Part shown: positions 1-7,918 of the stretch, in pieces
Layout of the letters: each line of letters begins with the position of its first letter
Numbering within the stretch: the first letter of the stretch is position 1
Source of the DNA: Leadbetterella sp.
GTDB lineage: Bacteria > Bacteroidota > Bacteroidia > Cytophagales > Spirosomataceae
Assembly (NCBI GenBank): GCA_019638185.1
Contig: JAHBUH010000020.1
Span: 28,406-92,405, forward strand
DNA: 64,000 nucleotides
Direction: 5' to 3'
The notes under the pieces: generated by a model
Database searches by the model: none
The model's input: only the letters and a program-made list of their open reading frames with translations
What the model was told of the DNA's origin: nothing
Made by a program: the position numbers and the translations under genes

Positions 1-324
1 ACGGGACACATGAGCGCTATTGTGTGGCTGGTGGCCGTGGGTTTTGGCGCCTACCTGGCGTATTCCATGTGTAACAGCATTTATTTTGAGCGTATGCTGG
101 CCAGCTTTCAATACGTGGGCACGGTAGGATTTATGATCACACTGGCCGACTATTATGCCTATTTCGGGAGCCTGGGGGTACTGTTTTACAAGAATTTCTT
201 TCAGCATTCCATCTCTAACCTGAATTTCTTTATCGCCATTTCGTATGCCGTAAGCGGGGTGTATTTTGTGCTGGTGCTGTTTTCTGTGGGTTATTTCAGG
301 CGGAAGGCAGGGCGGGAGGGGTAA
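1..324 (+). CDS. DUF5690-like membrane protein, C-terminal part
   Basis: The reading frame is open from base 1, so this is the 3' end of a gene that starts before the window; the ATG at 10 is probably internal. The 107 visible residues form three hydrophobic segments and end in a basic RRKAGREG tail. The patterns IYFERMLA and GSLGVLFYKNF resemble the last helices of DUF5690, an MFS-like family of unknown function common in Bacteroidota. It is presumably an inner-membrane protein. The substrate is unknown. The assignment rests on recalled family patterns and the fragment is short. Confidence 0.65.
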   Translation, partial: TGHMSAIVWLVAVGFGAYLAYSMCNSIYFERMLASFQYVGTVGFMITLADYYAYFGSLGVLFYKNFFQHSISNLNFFIAISYAVSGVYFVLVLFSVGYFRRKAGREG

Positions 325-330
325 GCGGGT

Positions 331-531
331 CTATTCCTCTACCAGGAAATCCTCCAAATTATCGGGGCTTATTATCTTAAACCCGCTGCCCGGGTAGGTT
401 TTCAGAAAAAGCTGAGGAGATTTTACTTTGGCCCGGGCATTCCATTTGAATTCATAGGCGGTCAGCTGGTCGTTAGCGTCTTCCACCGTTTTGGAATCCA
501 GGTCGAACATTTGCCCCAGTTCATTAAAATT
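331..531 (-). pseudogene. Relic of a DUF4143-type AAA ATPase with internal deletion
   Basis: The reverse strand encodes about 66 codons between stop codons, ending at 331. The first part (FNELGQMFDLDSKTVE) matches the central winged-helix region of AAA_14/DUF4143 ATPases. The second part (AYEFKWNARAKVK, then FLKTYPGSGFKIISPDNLEDFL) matches the nuclease-like C-terminus of the same family. The two motifs normally lie about 100 residues apart, so they have been joined by an internal deletion, and the P-loop half is absent. This is a decayed gene and cannot make a working ATPase. The family assignment comes from recognising both motifs in the expected order. Confidence 0.7.
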
Positions 532-550
532 TTACTTTTCAGGAATGAAA
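518..550. repeat. Short repeat, copy 1 (TTCATT...AATGAA)
   Basis: A segment running from AGTTCATTAAA to GGAATGAAA recurs in slightly shorter form at 647-674. Each copy has inverted ends (TTCATT and AATGAA). This copy overlaps the 5' edge of the ATPase relic. It looks like a leftover of a local duplication rather than a known element. Confidence 0.5.
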
Positions 551-576
551 TCCAAAAAAGTTGTAACTTTTTTGGA
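551..576. repeat. 26-bp near-perfect inverted repeat
   Basis: TCCAAAAAAGTT and AACTTTTTTGGA form perfect 12-bp arms around a 2-base GT centre. The element lies just upstream of the ATPase relic. It could be an operator, a hairpin at the start of the old transcript, or a transposon-end remnant. The sequence does not decide between these. Confidence 0.6.
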
Positions 577-646
577 ATTTAGCTGGAGAGCCCCCTTTCC
601 TTCAAGTCTCCTGTATCACGGACGGGGCGGAAGGTTTTATTGTGGT

Positions 647-674
647 AGTTCATTAAAGTTTTCCGGAATGAAAA
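647..674. repeat. Short repeat, copy 2 (TTCATT...AATGAA)
   Basis: This is the second copy of the motif at 518-550, with an internal shortening. On the reverse strand both copies read Asn-Phe-Asn-Glu-Leu, which suggests partial duplication of the start of the ATPase relic. The rest of 576-700 shows no gene or recognisable RNA. Confidence 0.45.
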
Positions 675-701
675 TGGTAACTCATGAAATTCCCGATTCC
701 C

Positions 702-1658
702 TTACCTGTTAAAAAGGCTCTCCACAAACGCCATCTTATTAAATACCTGCAGATCCTCCATCTTTTCGCCTACACCGATGTATTTTACCGGGATTTTGAA
801 TTCATCGGAGATGCCGATCACCACGCCGCCTTTGGCGGTGCCGTCCAGCTTGGTGATGGCCAGGGAGTTTACGTCGGTTACGCGGGTGAATTCGCGGGCC
901 TGGATCACAGCGTTCTGGCCGGTACTGCCGTCCAGGACCAGCATCACTTCGTGGGGGGCTTCGGGCAGTACTTTCTGCATGACGCGCTTGATCTTGCCCA
1001 GCTCGTTCATGAGGTTTACTTTGGTGTGGAGGCGGCCGGCGGTGTCTATGATGATGACATCGGCGCCTTTTTCCAGCCCGGCTTTCACGGCGTCATAGGC
1101 TACGGAGGAGGGGTCAGTGTTCATGCCGTGGTCTATGACTTCCACGCCTACGCGCTCACCCCAGAGTTTCAGCTGGTCTACTGCGGCGGCGCGGAAGGTG
1201 TCTGCTGCGCCCAGCACCACTTTTTTGCCGTTCTGAGTGAAGTTATGGGCCAGCTTGCCGATGGTGGTGGTTTTTCCCACCCCGTTTACGCCTACCACCA
1301 TGAGTACGTAGGGCTTGGGCAGGTTTTCGGTTTCGAAGCTGTTCGTTACGTCCTGGGAGTTATTTTCCTGGAGCAGGGCGGCTACCTCTTCGCGGAGGAT
1401 GCGGTCCAGCTCGCCGGTGGACGTATATTTATCCCGTGCCACCCGTGCTTCAATGCGCCGGATGATCTTTACGGTGGTTTCCACGCCTACGTCTGAGCTG
1501 ATGAGGATCTCTTCCAGCTCATCCAGTACTTCTTCGTCCACTTCCGATTTTCCCACGATGGCCTTGGTGAGCTTATCGAAGATCCCGGTCTTGGACTTTT
1601 CCAGTCCTTTATCTAAAGATTCTTTTTTGTCTTTGCTGAAAAAATCAAAAAAACCCAT
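702..1658 (-). CDS. ftsY: Signal recognition particle receptor FtsY
   Basis: FtsY is the membrane-associated SRP receptor GTPase that docks ribosome-SRP complexes at the translocon. The 318-residue protein has a short charged N-terminus, a helical N domain (about 30-110) and a G domain. The P-loop is GVNGVGKTT (residues 123-131), followed by the SRP-family motifs DTFRAAA, DTAGR and TKLDG. It lacks the long acidic A domain of E. coli FtsY, which is normal for Bacteroidota. The ATG at 1658 begins MGFFDFFSK, a typical amphipathic start. It is the last gene on the minus strand here and has its own promoter at 1680-1687. Confidence 0.97.
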   Translation of the reverse strand: MGFFDFFSKDKKESLDKGLEKSKTGIFDKLTKAIVGKSEVDEEVLDELEEILISSDVGVETTVKIIRRIEARVARDKYTSTGELDRILREEVAALLQENNSQDVTNSFETENLPKPYVLMVVGVNGVGKTTTIGKLAHNFTQNGKKVVLGAADTFRAAAVDQLKLWGERVGVEVIDHGMNTDPSSVAYDAVKAGLEKGADVIIIDTAGRLHTKVNLMNELGKIKRVMQKVLPEAPHEVMLVLDGSTGQNAVIQAREFTRVTDVNSLAITKLDGTAKGGVVIGISDEFKIPVKYIGVGEKMEDLQVFNKMAFVESLFNR

Positions 1659-1679
1659 TCTTTATTGTTTGAATTTGTA

Positions 1680-1687
1680 CAAAAGTA
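1680..1687 (-). promoter_or_regulatory. Probable -7 element for ftsY
   Basis: On the reverse strand TACTTTTG matches the Bacteroidota -7 consensus TAnnTTTG exactly and lies 22 bases upstream of the ftsY ATG. The upstream TTTG-like -33 element is weak. Together with the hairpin at 1777-1817 it supports separate transcription of ftsY. Confidence 0.5.
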
Positions 1688-1776
1688 GTTAATAATTTAA
1701 GCCCCTAATAATGAAACGATGGCTTTTGTGGAAAGAACCGCTCAGTTTGCACAGGGAACATACAGAAAATGGCACA

Positions 1777-1817
1777 AAGACAAACAGCACAGATGAGTCA
1801 CCTGTGCTGTTTGTCTT
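1777..1817 (-). terminator. Strong hairpin after the efflux adaptor gene
   Basis: AAGACAAACAGCACAG and CTGTGCTGTTTGTCTT form a perfect 16-bp stem with a 9-base loop, 20 bases after the stop of the adaptor gene. No long U-run follows, so termination efficiency is uncertain. It separates the adaptor/TolC operon from ftsY. Confidence 0.7.
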
Positions 1818-1837
1818 ATAGGGCTGTATTAGTGAGC

Positions 1838-3244
1838 CTATTTCTTTTTGTCTTTCTTTTCCGGCTTTGGCTGGGCGTTTTTGTCGATGACCTTACTACC
1901 GTCTTCCAGGCGTTTGGATACCTCGATGAACGGACCGGTGATCACCTGCTCGCCGGCTTTAAGACCGGAGAGAATCTCGATATTCCCGGTGGAGATATCG
2001 GTAATGCCGGTAGTAACTTCCCGTTTTTTGGCTACGCCGTTTTCATTGACAAACACCATTTCCTTTGGTTTTTCCACCTTGGTGTGGTCTTCTTTGACGG
2101 CACCAAAGCGGCCACCCTCGTCCTGTGATTCCGTTGTTACCGGGGTTTCCGCAGTACGGGTGGTGACGGCCGAGATAGGGATGGTCAGCACACCGGATTT
2201 CTTTTCAGTGATGATGTCTACGGTGGCGGTCATGCCCGGTTTGAAGGGATATTTTTTGCCACGGGAGTGATCGATCAGGTCCCGGTAAGATTCCGGCAGG
2301 ATCTTGATCCGCACCTCAAACTCGGTTACGGATTCGGTGCTGTTACTGGCAGCGGCGGTCAGTGAGCCGCCGCTGCCGATGGCCGTATTCGCCACGCGCG
2401 TTACCAGCCCTTTGAATTTCTTATTCTGGTCGCTGTAGGCATCCACATCTACAATCACGGTGTCACCCATATCCACCCGGATGATGTCATTTTCATTCAC
2501 GTTCACCCGTACTTCCATGTTATTCAGGTTAGCGATCCGCAGCAGTTCCGTACCGGCCATCTGGGAGGTACCCACTACTCTTTCCCCCAGTTCCACGGCC
2601 AGCTTGGAGACGATTCCGCTCACGGGGGCGTAGATATTGGTTTTGCGAAGGTTTTCAGAGGCGTCTTTCAGGGCGGCTTCCGAGCTGTTTATCCCGAAAC
2701 GGGCGGCTTCAAAGTTAGCCTTGGCCGAGGCCAGGTCCTGGCGGGCGGCCAGGAGGTTAGCTTCCGCGGTCTGGAGGTCAGCCAGGGAAACCACTTTGTC
2801 TTCGTACAGTTTTTTCTGGCGGTTAAACTCGGTTTCCAGGCGGGCCAGCTGGGACTCGGCCCGGGAGATGGCAGCGCGCGACTGCTCAGCCGAGGCCTTG
2901 CTCTGGTTCACGCCGGCTTTGGATCTTTCTACCAGCGAGATGTAGTTCTCGGGCTGGATCCGGAGCAGGAGCTGGCCTTTCTGAACGGAGTCTCCTTCCT
3001 TCACATACAGGGCAATGATCTCTCCCGGTACGTCAGGTGATATTTTCACTTCCACTTCCGGCTGGACCTTGCCGGAGGCCGAAACCGACTGGGTGAGATT
3101 TCCTGTGGCCACTTTCATGATTTCCACTTCGGTGGGTTTTTCGGCGCCGATCCATCCGGCTTTTTTGCCGATGATGAGGAACAGGATCAGTGCAGCCAGC
3201 AGGCCGGTGATCACCCATATCATTTTTTTAGACTTCTTTTTCAT
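1838..3244 (-). CDS. HlyD/MacA-family periplasmic adaptor
   Basis: This is a membrane-fusion protein of 468 residues that links an inner-membrane pump to an outer-membrane channel. One N-terminal membrane helix (residues 9-26) is followed by the lipoyl half-motif, a long Ala/Glu/Arg-rich coiled-coil hairpin (about 100-200), a second lipoyl half (IYAPVSGIVSKL) and beta-barrel domains. The C-terminus is a Lys-rich tail. It lies 12 bases downstream of the TolC-family gene, so the two form one operon. No pump gene follows: a hairpin and ftsY come next. It may work with a transporter encoded elsewhere, perhaps an ABC exporter, since MacA-like features dominate. Confidence 0.88.
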   Translation of the reverse strand: MKKKSKKMIWVITGLLAALILFLIIGKKAGWIGAEKPTEVEIMKVATGNLTQSVSASGKVQPEVEVKISPDVPGEIIALYVKEGDSVQKGQLLLRIQPENYISLVERSKAGVNQSKASAEQSRAAISRAESQLARLETEFNRQKKLYEDKVVSLADLQTAEANLLAARQDLASAKANFEAARFGINSSEAALKDASENLRKTNIYAPVSGIVSKLAVELGERVVGTSQMAGTELLRIANLNNMEVRVNVNENDIIRVDMGDTVIVDVDAYSDQNKKFKGLVTRVANTAIGSGGSLTAAASNSTESVTEFEVRIKILPESYRDLIDHSRGKKYPFKPGMTATVDIITEKKSGVLTIPISAVTTRTAETPVTTESQDEGGRFGAVKEDHTKVEKPKEMVFVNENGVAKKREVTTGITDISTGNIEILSGLKAGEQVITGPFIEVSKRLEDGSKVIDKNAQPKPEKKDKKK

Positions 3245-3256
3245 ATATCTGTCGGT

Positions 3257-4687
3257 TTAGAATTCAAGCGGTTTGTTCTGATAAAAATCTAATACTTTGG
3301 TCCGGAAAATATAATCGTATTTTGCAATGACGAGGTTGGTATTGGCCCGGTCGAGGTTCGTTTTGGCCAGGTTATAGTCTACAAAAGTACCTGCTCCGGC
3401 GTTATACCTTTTCTCGGCAGCAACGAACGCCTTGTTCAGCGCTTCTGCCTGGGCCAGGGTGGCGGAGTATTTCTTCCGGGCATTCAGCATATCAATATAC
3501 GCCTGATCAATGTTCTGTTTGATCTGGATTTCAGTGGCCTTGTTCTGGAGGTCCACCTGTTTTTTCTGTATCTGTGCCGCCTGGGTCTGGTATTTGGTGT
3601 TGAAACGGTTAAAGATAGGTACGTTCAGCGAAAGGCCGAAACTCAGGTTCTGGTTATTGCCCAGCTGGTTAAAGTAGGGAATGTTTTCCATGGTGTAGCT
3701 GGTTTCGGGCCAGTTGATGGTCACGGGAACGGTCTGTCCCTGGAACTCGGCCGAGATCGGAATCTGGCGCGAAGAAGTAGTAATGGTTCCGGCGCGCTTA
3801 GCCACACTGGAATAGGCCGTACCCCAGTTGGTACTCAGGGAAATGGTGGGATGCCCCAGGCTTCGCGCAATGGCGATGTTCCGGTCTGCGGCATTCATCC
3901 GGATCTTTCCTGCCCTGACCTCGGGGAGAAAGCTCAGCGCGGTCTGGTAAATAGAGGAAGAAGAAGCTTCCTGAGCCAGCATCTGGGGGTCTGGTACTTC
4001 GCTCTTCACTACGCTGAACATCATTTCCAGGGGGGCGTTCATGGTTCTTTTGAGGGCCAGGAAGGCCGACTCCCGGCTGTTTTCGGCATTGACCAGGGCC
4101 AGTTCATCATTGGCCTTCTGGGCGTCCAGGTCGAAGAGATTGGTCTCAGGAAGCGCGCCGCCGTCTATCAGTTTCCGGGTGCGGTCATACTGCAGGCGGG
4201 TCACTTCCAGCTGTTTCTGGGACACTTCGATGAGGTCTTCGGCCGAGAGCACATTGAGGTAGGCCACGGCCACCTGCAGGGCAATGTTATTTTTCTGGGT
4301 CTGCACGTCGGTCATGGTGGCTTCCAGCGACAGCTTATCCCTTTCCACGGCGTTTTTGAGGCGGTTTCCCTGGTAAACCGGCAGGTTCAGCCCCACGCCC
4401 ATGTTATTGGTTCCGATGGTCTGGGTAACAATGCCGTTCGTAAAGGGATCCACGTTCCGGCCGGTATTGCCGTTTCCGCTCATAAAACCGGTTACAGAAG
4501 GGAGGCGCTGGGCCTTGGACTGGTTCAGCAGGTTATCGCTGTTTTCCACGGCCGCTTCCGACTGCCGGATGGTAATGTTATTCTGAAGAGCATATTCTAT
4601 GCAGTCGCGCAGGGTAAATGAACTCCCGCTCTGGGCGGTCACCCCCTTGGCTATCATCAGAAAGAGAAGCATATGTAGGTACTTCAT
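3257..4687 (-). CDS. TolC-family outer-membrane efflux channel
   Basis: The 476-residue protein begins with a signal peptide ending in VTAQS. Two repeats of the outer-membrane efflux protein family follow, rich in long helices (for example ALQNNITIRQSEAAVENS near the start and IDQAYIDMLNARKKYSATLAQ near the end). Such proteins form the trimeric channel of tripartite export systems. It is the first gene of a two-gene operon with the adaptor downstream, and an AraC-type regulator is encoded just upstream on the same strand. Confidence 0.9.
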   Translation of the reverse strand: MKYLHMLLFLMIAKGVTAQSGSSFTLRDCIEYALQNNITIRQSEAAVENSDNLLNQSKAQRLPSVTGFMSGNGNTGRNVDPFTNGIVTQTIGTNNMGVGLNLPVYQGNRLKNAVERDKLSLEATMTDVQTQKNNIALQVAVAYLNVLSAEDLIEVSQKQLEVTRLQYDRTRKLIDGGALPETNLFDLDAQKANDELALVNAENSRESAFLALKRTMNAPLEMMFSVVKSEVPDPQMLAQEASSSSIYQTALSFLPEVRAGKIRMNAADRNIAIARSLGHPTISLSTNWGTAYSSVAKRAGTITTSSRQIPISAEFQGQTVPVTINWPETSYTMENIPYFNQLGNNQNLSFGLSLNVPIFNRFNTKYQTQAAQIQKKQVDLQNKATEIQIKQNIDQAYIDMLNARKKYSATLAQAEALNKAFVAAEKRYNAGAGTFVDYNLAKTNLDRANTNLVIAKYDYIFRTKVLDFYQNKPLEF

Positions 4688-4820
4688 ATCTATTGAAATG
4701 GGTTAAACAGATGGCTTGAAAAGCACAGTGCAAGTTTACTACAATATGATATGCGGTATCCGTATTTTTATTTGAACGGTTAAATACAAAGGGTGAACAG
4801 GATTTCTGCGGGGTGAATGC

Positions 4821-5663
4821 TTATATTTTCTTGGGGGTGGTGCCGTACTTTTCCTTAAAGCTCTTGATAAAGTGGGACACGGAGTCGAAGCCCACCGCCT
4901 CGGCCACTTCTTCCACGGTATTCAACTTGTTTTTGAGAAGGAAGTGGGCGTGTTCCAGCTTTTTGGCCCGGAGGCGGGCGGCGGGCGGTTCGCCGTATTT
5001 TTCGGAGAATTCCCGTTTAAAAGCGGAGAGGCTGCGCCCGGAGATCCGGGCCAGGTCATGGATAGTGAGGTTTTTGAGATAAAAGGTATTGATGACGTAG
5101 TCCAGGTCTATTTTTTTGCCGCTGAAGTTATCCAGCAGGAATTTCCGGAAGTTGCCCTCGGTATCGGCATTGATCAGGTGCAGCAGGAGCTCCTGGGCTT
5201 TCAGGCGGAGGAAGTGTTCCAGGTAACGGGTTTCGGCCCGGAAATAGGGCAGCACGGATTCCACAAATTTTTCAAAGGATTCATCCGCCGCCAGTTTCAG
5301 TACCCAGGAGGGCGACTGCCGGGGCGGGCCTTCCTGCAGGATACCGGTGTTCTGGTTCACAAACTCGCGGAGGAGGGCGCTGTCAATAAAAAACACGAGG
5401 CTTTTGTAACCGGCATTGGTAGACTCGGAATAGAGGTAATAGCCTTTCCTGACAAAGAGCAGGTCTCCTTTTTTTACGCGGAACTCGGTCTTTTCCGAGC
5501 GGAAGATCTTGTCGCCCTCCAGGATGTAGATCACCGTATTTTCCTCGAAGAAGATCTGGTTACTGAAGGGGTAGAGGTTACTCCGGAACGCCACAAAGGT
5601 GTTTTTCCTGAATTTCAGGGATTCAAACGGCTGGGACGGTATTTCGGAAGGAATTCTGAGCAT
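4821..5663 (-). CDS. AraC-family transcriptional regulator
   Basis: The 280-residue protein has an N-terminal cupin-like sensory half and a C-terminal pair of helix-turn-helix motifs. The first HTH is near ISGRSLSAFKREFSEKYG. The second is near VAEAVGFDSVSHFIKSFKEK, with the family ending GTTPKKI. The N-terminal half resembles the ExsA-type domain often annotated in Bacteroidota. It lies 133 bases upstream of the TolC/adaptor pair on the same strand, so control of that pair is plausible but not shown. The effector is unknown. Confidence 0.9.
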   Translation of the reverse strand: MLRIPSEIPSQPFESLKFRKNTFVAFRSNLYPFSNQIFFEENTVIYILEGDKIFRSEKTEFRVKKGDLLFVRKGYYLYSESTNAGYKSLVFFIDSALLREFVNQNTGILQEGPPRQSPSWVLKLAADESFEKFVESVLPYFRAETRYLEHFLRLKAQELLLHLINADTEGNFRKFLLDNFSGKKIDLDYVINTFYLKNLTIHDLARISGRSLSAFKREFSEKYGEPPAARLRAKKLEHAHFLLKNKLNTVEEVAEAVGFDSVSHFIKSFKEKYGTTPKKI

Positions 5664-5779
5664 ACGTTCTGTTAACTGATGTTACGCATTTCGTGAAATA
5701 GGTTTAATCCCATAGATTATGTATCTGTTGTAGTTTGATAATAGTATGTAGCATCAACTGCTAAGTTAACGGATCGTGT

Positions 5780-6784
5780 TTATGAATTCAAGGAAGAGAG
5801 CACAAGATATTCGGCCAGAAGGGCCTTTTGATGAATATCGGAGTGCCAGAAGATCTGGTAGGCGGGCTTAGCGGCCCATTTTTTTAACAGGGAGAAGTTA
5901 AATGGAGCGAACGGGGCGCCTATAAACGTATGAAAACCTTTGCTGCTAAACTGCGAAAGGTCAAGCGGTGCTCTTTTCTCTTCCATTTTGATCAGGGCCG
6001 ACTCCATAATGACGCGGTTCATGAAAACCTTTTCGCGGGTCAGGGCCTCTTTGAGGGCAGAGATGATCAACGGCCGGAGGGGATCGAGGGGTGAGGGGAA
6101 GCGGCTCATGAAACGGCTGTAGTGGTAGAGGATCAGGGCGGGGGTGGCATAATGCCGGGCTATTTCAAAAGGGCGGCTCAGCGCTTCCCCAGCTTTTTCA
6201 CGCAGGAAAGCGAACGTGTCGTAGTCCGTGCGGGTGAGGGGCAGGGTATGGGTATGGAAAAGGTAGAGCAGGTTCAGCAAGGCACAGACATCCTGCTCTT
6301 TGGGCATATTTTTACCGTACCACGTAGAATAGATCCTTTGCCCGGAGGGCAGGTCTTCTGCAAAAGTCTCTGTGAGGTCTTTCAGGGCCTGAACTTCTTT
6401 AGGGGGTGTTTTCAGGGTGAGAGTGATGAGGGCGGTGTCATCGATGTCGTCCGGCAGCCGGAAGTGATCCAGGTGCTGCATGAGGTAGCCGTTCGGGAAG
6501 TGTCCTGACGGGCGTGTAGGGTAGAAGTTATAGGTGATGCGGCCGTCTTTGTTCTGAAAGCGGGGGTATTCACGGGTGATGAGCCGGGTGATCGCCGCGA
6601 TTTTTTGCCGGTTTTCCGGGCTGAGGCGGGGTTCCAGCTCCTGCAGGATAAACAGGGTGGAGGCCAGGGAAAAGATGTTGTTTTCCGGGCGCCGGTAGTG
6701 CCAGAAAGGGGTGAAGCGGGTGGCCCACCGGTCAGGATGGGCGTTCAGGCCGGTCTCTATTTCCGAAATTATTCGGTCAAGCAT
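5780..6784 (-). CDS. Unrecognised protein, possible alpha/alpha-toroid fold
   Basis: I do not recognise this 334-residue protein. It has no signal peptide or membrane helix. It is rich in helices, with a DDIDDTALITLTL stretch and a HYATPALILYHYSRF stretch that recall the alpha/alpha-barrel of terpene-cyclase-like proteins. That is only a fold suggestion. The open frame extends to 7195, but the extension is the antisense of the neighbouring plus-strand gene. The ATG at 6784 (MLDRIISEIETG) leaves a normal 61-base divergent spacer, so I chose it. Confidence 0.7.
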   Translation of the reverse strand: MLDRIISEIETGLNAHPDRWATRFTPFWHYRRPENNIFSLASTLFILQELEPRLSPENRQKIAAITRLITREYPRFQNKDGRITYNFYPTRPSGHFPNGYLMQHLDHFRLPDDIDDTALITLTLKTPPKEVQALKDLTETFAEDLPSGQRIYSTWYGKNMPKEQDVCALLNLLYLFHTHTLPLTRTDYDTFAFLREKAGEALSRPFEIARHYATPALILYHYSRFMSRFPSPLDPLRPLIISALKEALTREKVFMNRVIMESALIKMEEKRAPLDLSQFSSKGFHTFIGAPFAPFNFSLLKKWAAKPAYQIFWHSDIHQKALLAEYLVLSSLNS

Positions 6785-6845
6785 TTTTTCAAGGTAAAGA
6801 TAAGATCCGTATATTTGTGATTCAGATTTTACAAAAGTAAGTATA

Positions 6846-7256
6846 ATGGAAGTTTCAGGAACCATAAAAGTGATTAATCCGGAGCAGCAGGTAAGCCCTT
6901 CCTTTAAGAAGAGGGAGCTGGTAGTAACTACCGATGAGCAGTATCCGCAGCATATTCTGATTGAATTTACACAAGACAGGACCGACCTGCTTAATGCGTA
7001 TAGTATAGGAGATGCCGTAAAGGTATCTATTAACCTGAGAGGCCGGGAGTGGGTAAATCCGCAGGGAGAGACCCGGTATTTTAACAGTATCCAGGGCTGG
7101 AGAATTGAGAAGGCGGGCGCTGAGGCATCGATGGGCAGCGGACCAGCTGCAGGAGCGCCGGCCGCCGGAACACCTTCCGCCAGTATTCCAGCCACCGGAA
7201 TGCCGGCGACCCCTGTTCCGGGATCCCTGGAAGGAGAAGACGATCTGCCGTTTTAA
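6846..7256 (+). CDS. DUF3127 protein (OB-fold-like) with repeat tail
   Basis: Residues 1-95 match DUF3127, a small Bacteroidota family thought to have an OB-fold related to single-strand DNA-binding proteins. Visible markers are FKKRELVVTT, YPQHILIEF and the end ISNLRGREW-like strand followed by YFNSIQGWRIE. The tail (residues 99-126) is five pentapeptide units of the form xPAxG, followed by an acidic EGEDDLPF end like the C-terminal tip of SSB. The tip suggests interaction with replication or repair proteins. The gene is divergent from the unrecognised 5780-6784 gene. Confidence 0.85.
   Translation: MEVSGTIKVINPEQQVSPSFKKRELVVTTDEQYPQHILIEFTQDRTDLLNAYSIGDAVKVSINLRGREWVNPQGETRYFNSIQGWRIEKAGAEASMGSGPAAGAPAAGTPSASIPATGMPATPVPGSLEGEDDLPF
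7140..7223 (+). repeat. 15-nt tandem array in the DUF3127 gene
   Basis: Five and a half degenerate 15-base units with the consensus NNNCCNGCCGCCGGA encode GPAAG, APAAG, TPSAS, IPATG, MPATP and VPG. The array links the folded domain to its acidic tip. Similar 15-nt periodic arrays occur at 10420-10560 and 61432-61614. Confidence 0.75.
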
Positions 7257-7374
7257 TAAGGTACGCGATAGTGGCGAAGCCGGCAGTATCCGGGCCCGCA
7301 GTGGGGTGAATGATCTGTCGGGCAGGGCGGTTTTCGGGGGTTAAAAAAGGCCCGCAGATTTTTTTAAGAAAAAA

Positions 7375-7406
7375 TTTGGTGTGAATGAAATAATGCTCTA
7401 ATTTTG
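7375..7406 (+). promoter_or_regulatory. Promoter of the tRNA operon
   Basis: TTTG at 7375-7378 and TAATTTTG at 7399-7406 match the Bacteroidota -33 and -7 elements, with 20 bases between them. The first tRNA begins 38 bases after the -7 element. Confidence 0.7.
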
Positions 7407-7444
7407 CAACTCCTTAATAAAAGGGACGCGTTCTTTGAAGACAG

Positions 7445-7527
7445 GGGGGTGTACCAGAGTGGCCAAATGGGGCAGACTGTAAATCTGCTGGTGTATGCCT
7501 ACGGTGGTTCGAATCCATCCGCCCCCA
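7445..7527 (+). tRNA. tRNA-Tyr (GTA)
   Basis: The 83-base gene has acceptor arms GGGGGTG and CGCCCCC, an anticodon loop CTGTAAA in a GCAGA/TCTGC stem, a long variable arm as expected for Tyr, and a T arm with loop TTCGAAT. CCA is not encoded. It is first in a three-tRNA run leading into tuf. Confidence 0.95.
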
Positions 7528-7541
7528 CACAGAAAACATAA

Positions 7542-7614
7542 GCGGGAGTAGCTCATTTGGTAGAGCGATAGCCTTCCAAGCTATAGGTGGCGGGTTCGAG
7601 CCCCGTCTCCCGCT
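7542..7614 (+). tRNA. tRNA-Gly (TCC)
   Basis: The 73-base gene has acceptor arms GCGGGAG and CTCCCGC, an anticodon stem ATAGC/GCTAT around CTTCCAA (anticodon TCC), and T loop TTCGAGC. CCA is not encoded. Confidence 0.95.
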
Positions 7615-7628
7615 CAGAATTCCATCAA

Positions 7629-7700
<72 letters not shown>

Positions 7701-7808
7701 CTGAAAGTTTTCAAGACTTTGAGCAGAACTTTCCCGTAAGGGAGAGGTGCAGGGGGCGGCCTACCGCCGGGCGGCGAGCCGCTTCAATCCTGCTCAAAGG
7801 CTCTGAAA
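7701..7808 (+). repeat. Insertion-like segment with duplicated tRNA-Thr tail
   Basis: A 26-base stretch covering the 3' end of tRNA-Thr (7681-7706) recurs exactly at 7783-7808, offset by 102 bases. The DNA between holds three hairpins: CTTTCCC-GTAA-GGGAGAG, GGCGG-CCTA-CCGCC (7755-7768) and GCGG-CGAG-CCGC (7771-7782). Attachment-site-like duplication of a tRNA end is a classic trace of site-specific integration. Here the insert is far too short to encode an integrase. The last two hairpins match the element at 42434-42461. Confidence 0.65.
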
Positions 7809-7886
7809 TTTTTTGGGAATTTGGGGAACTCTGAAAGATTTTGGGGTTCATTTTTTATTGATGCGCGAGCATTTAGTTTTAGTAAA

Positions 7887-7894
7887 TAGTTTTG
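7887..7894 (+). promoter_or_regulatory. Probable -7 element of a tuf promoter
   Basis: TAGTTTTG matches TAnnTTTG exactly and lies 25 bases before the tuf start. A TTG at 7858-7860 is 26 bases upstream, a little further than usual for the -33 box. The tRNA promoter may also read through to tuf. Confidence 0.45.
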
Positions 7895-7918
7895 AACAAA
7901 TAAAATTCATTAAATAAA

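Noticed and set aside
684-1496. Long plus-strand frame opposite ftsY
   Set aside because: It is the antisense of a clear FtsY gene and its protein is a low-complexity product of GC-rich codon structure.
6785-7195. Upstream extension of the 5780-6784 gene
   Set aside because: It is antisense to the DUF3127 gene, and its Pro/Ala-rich start mirrors the 15-nt array on the other strand.
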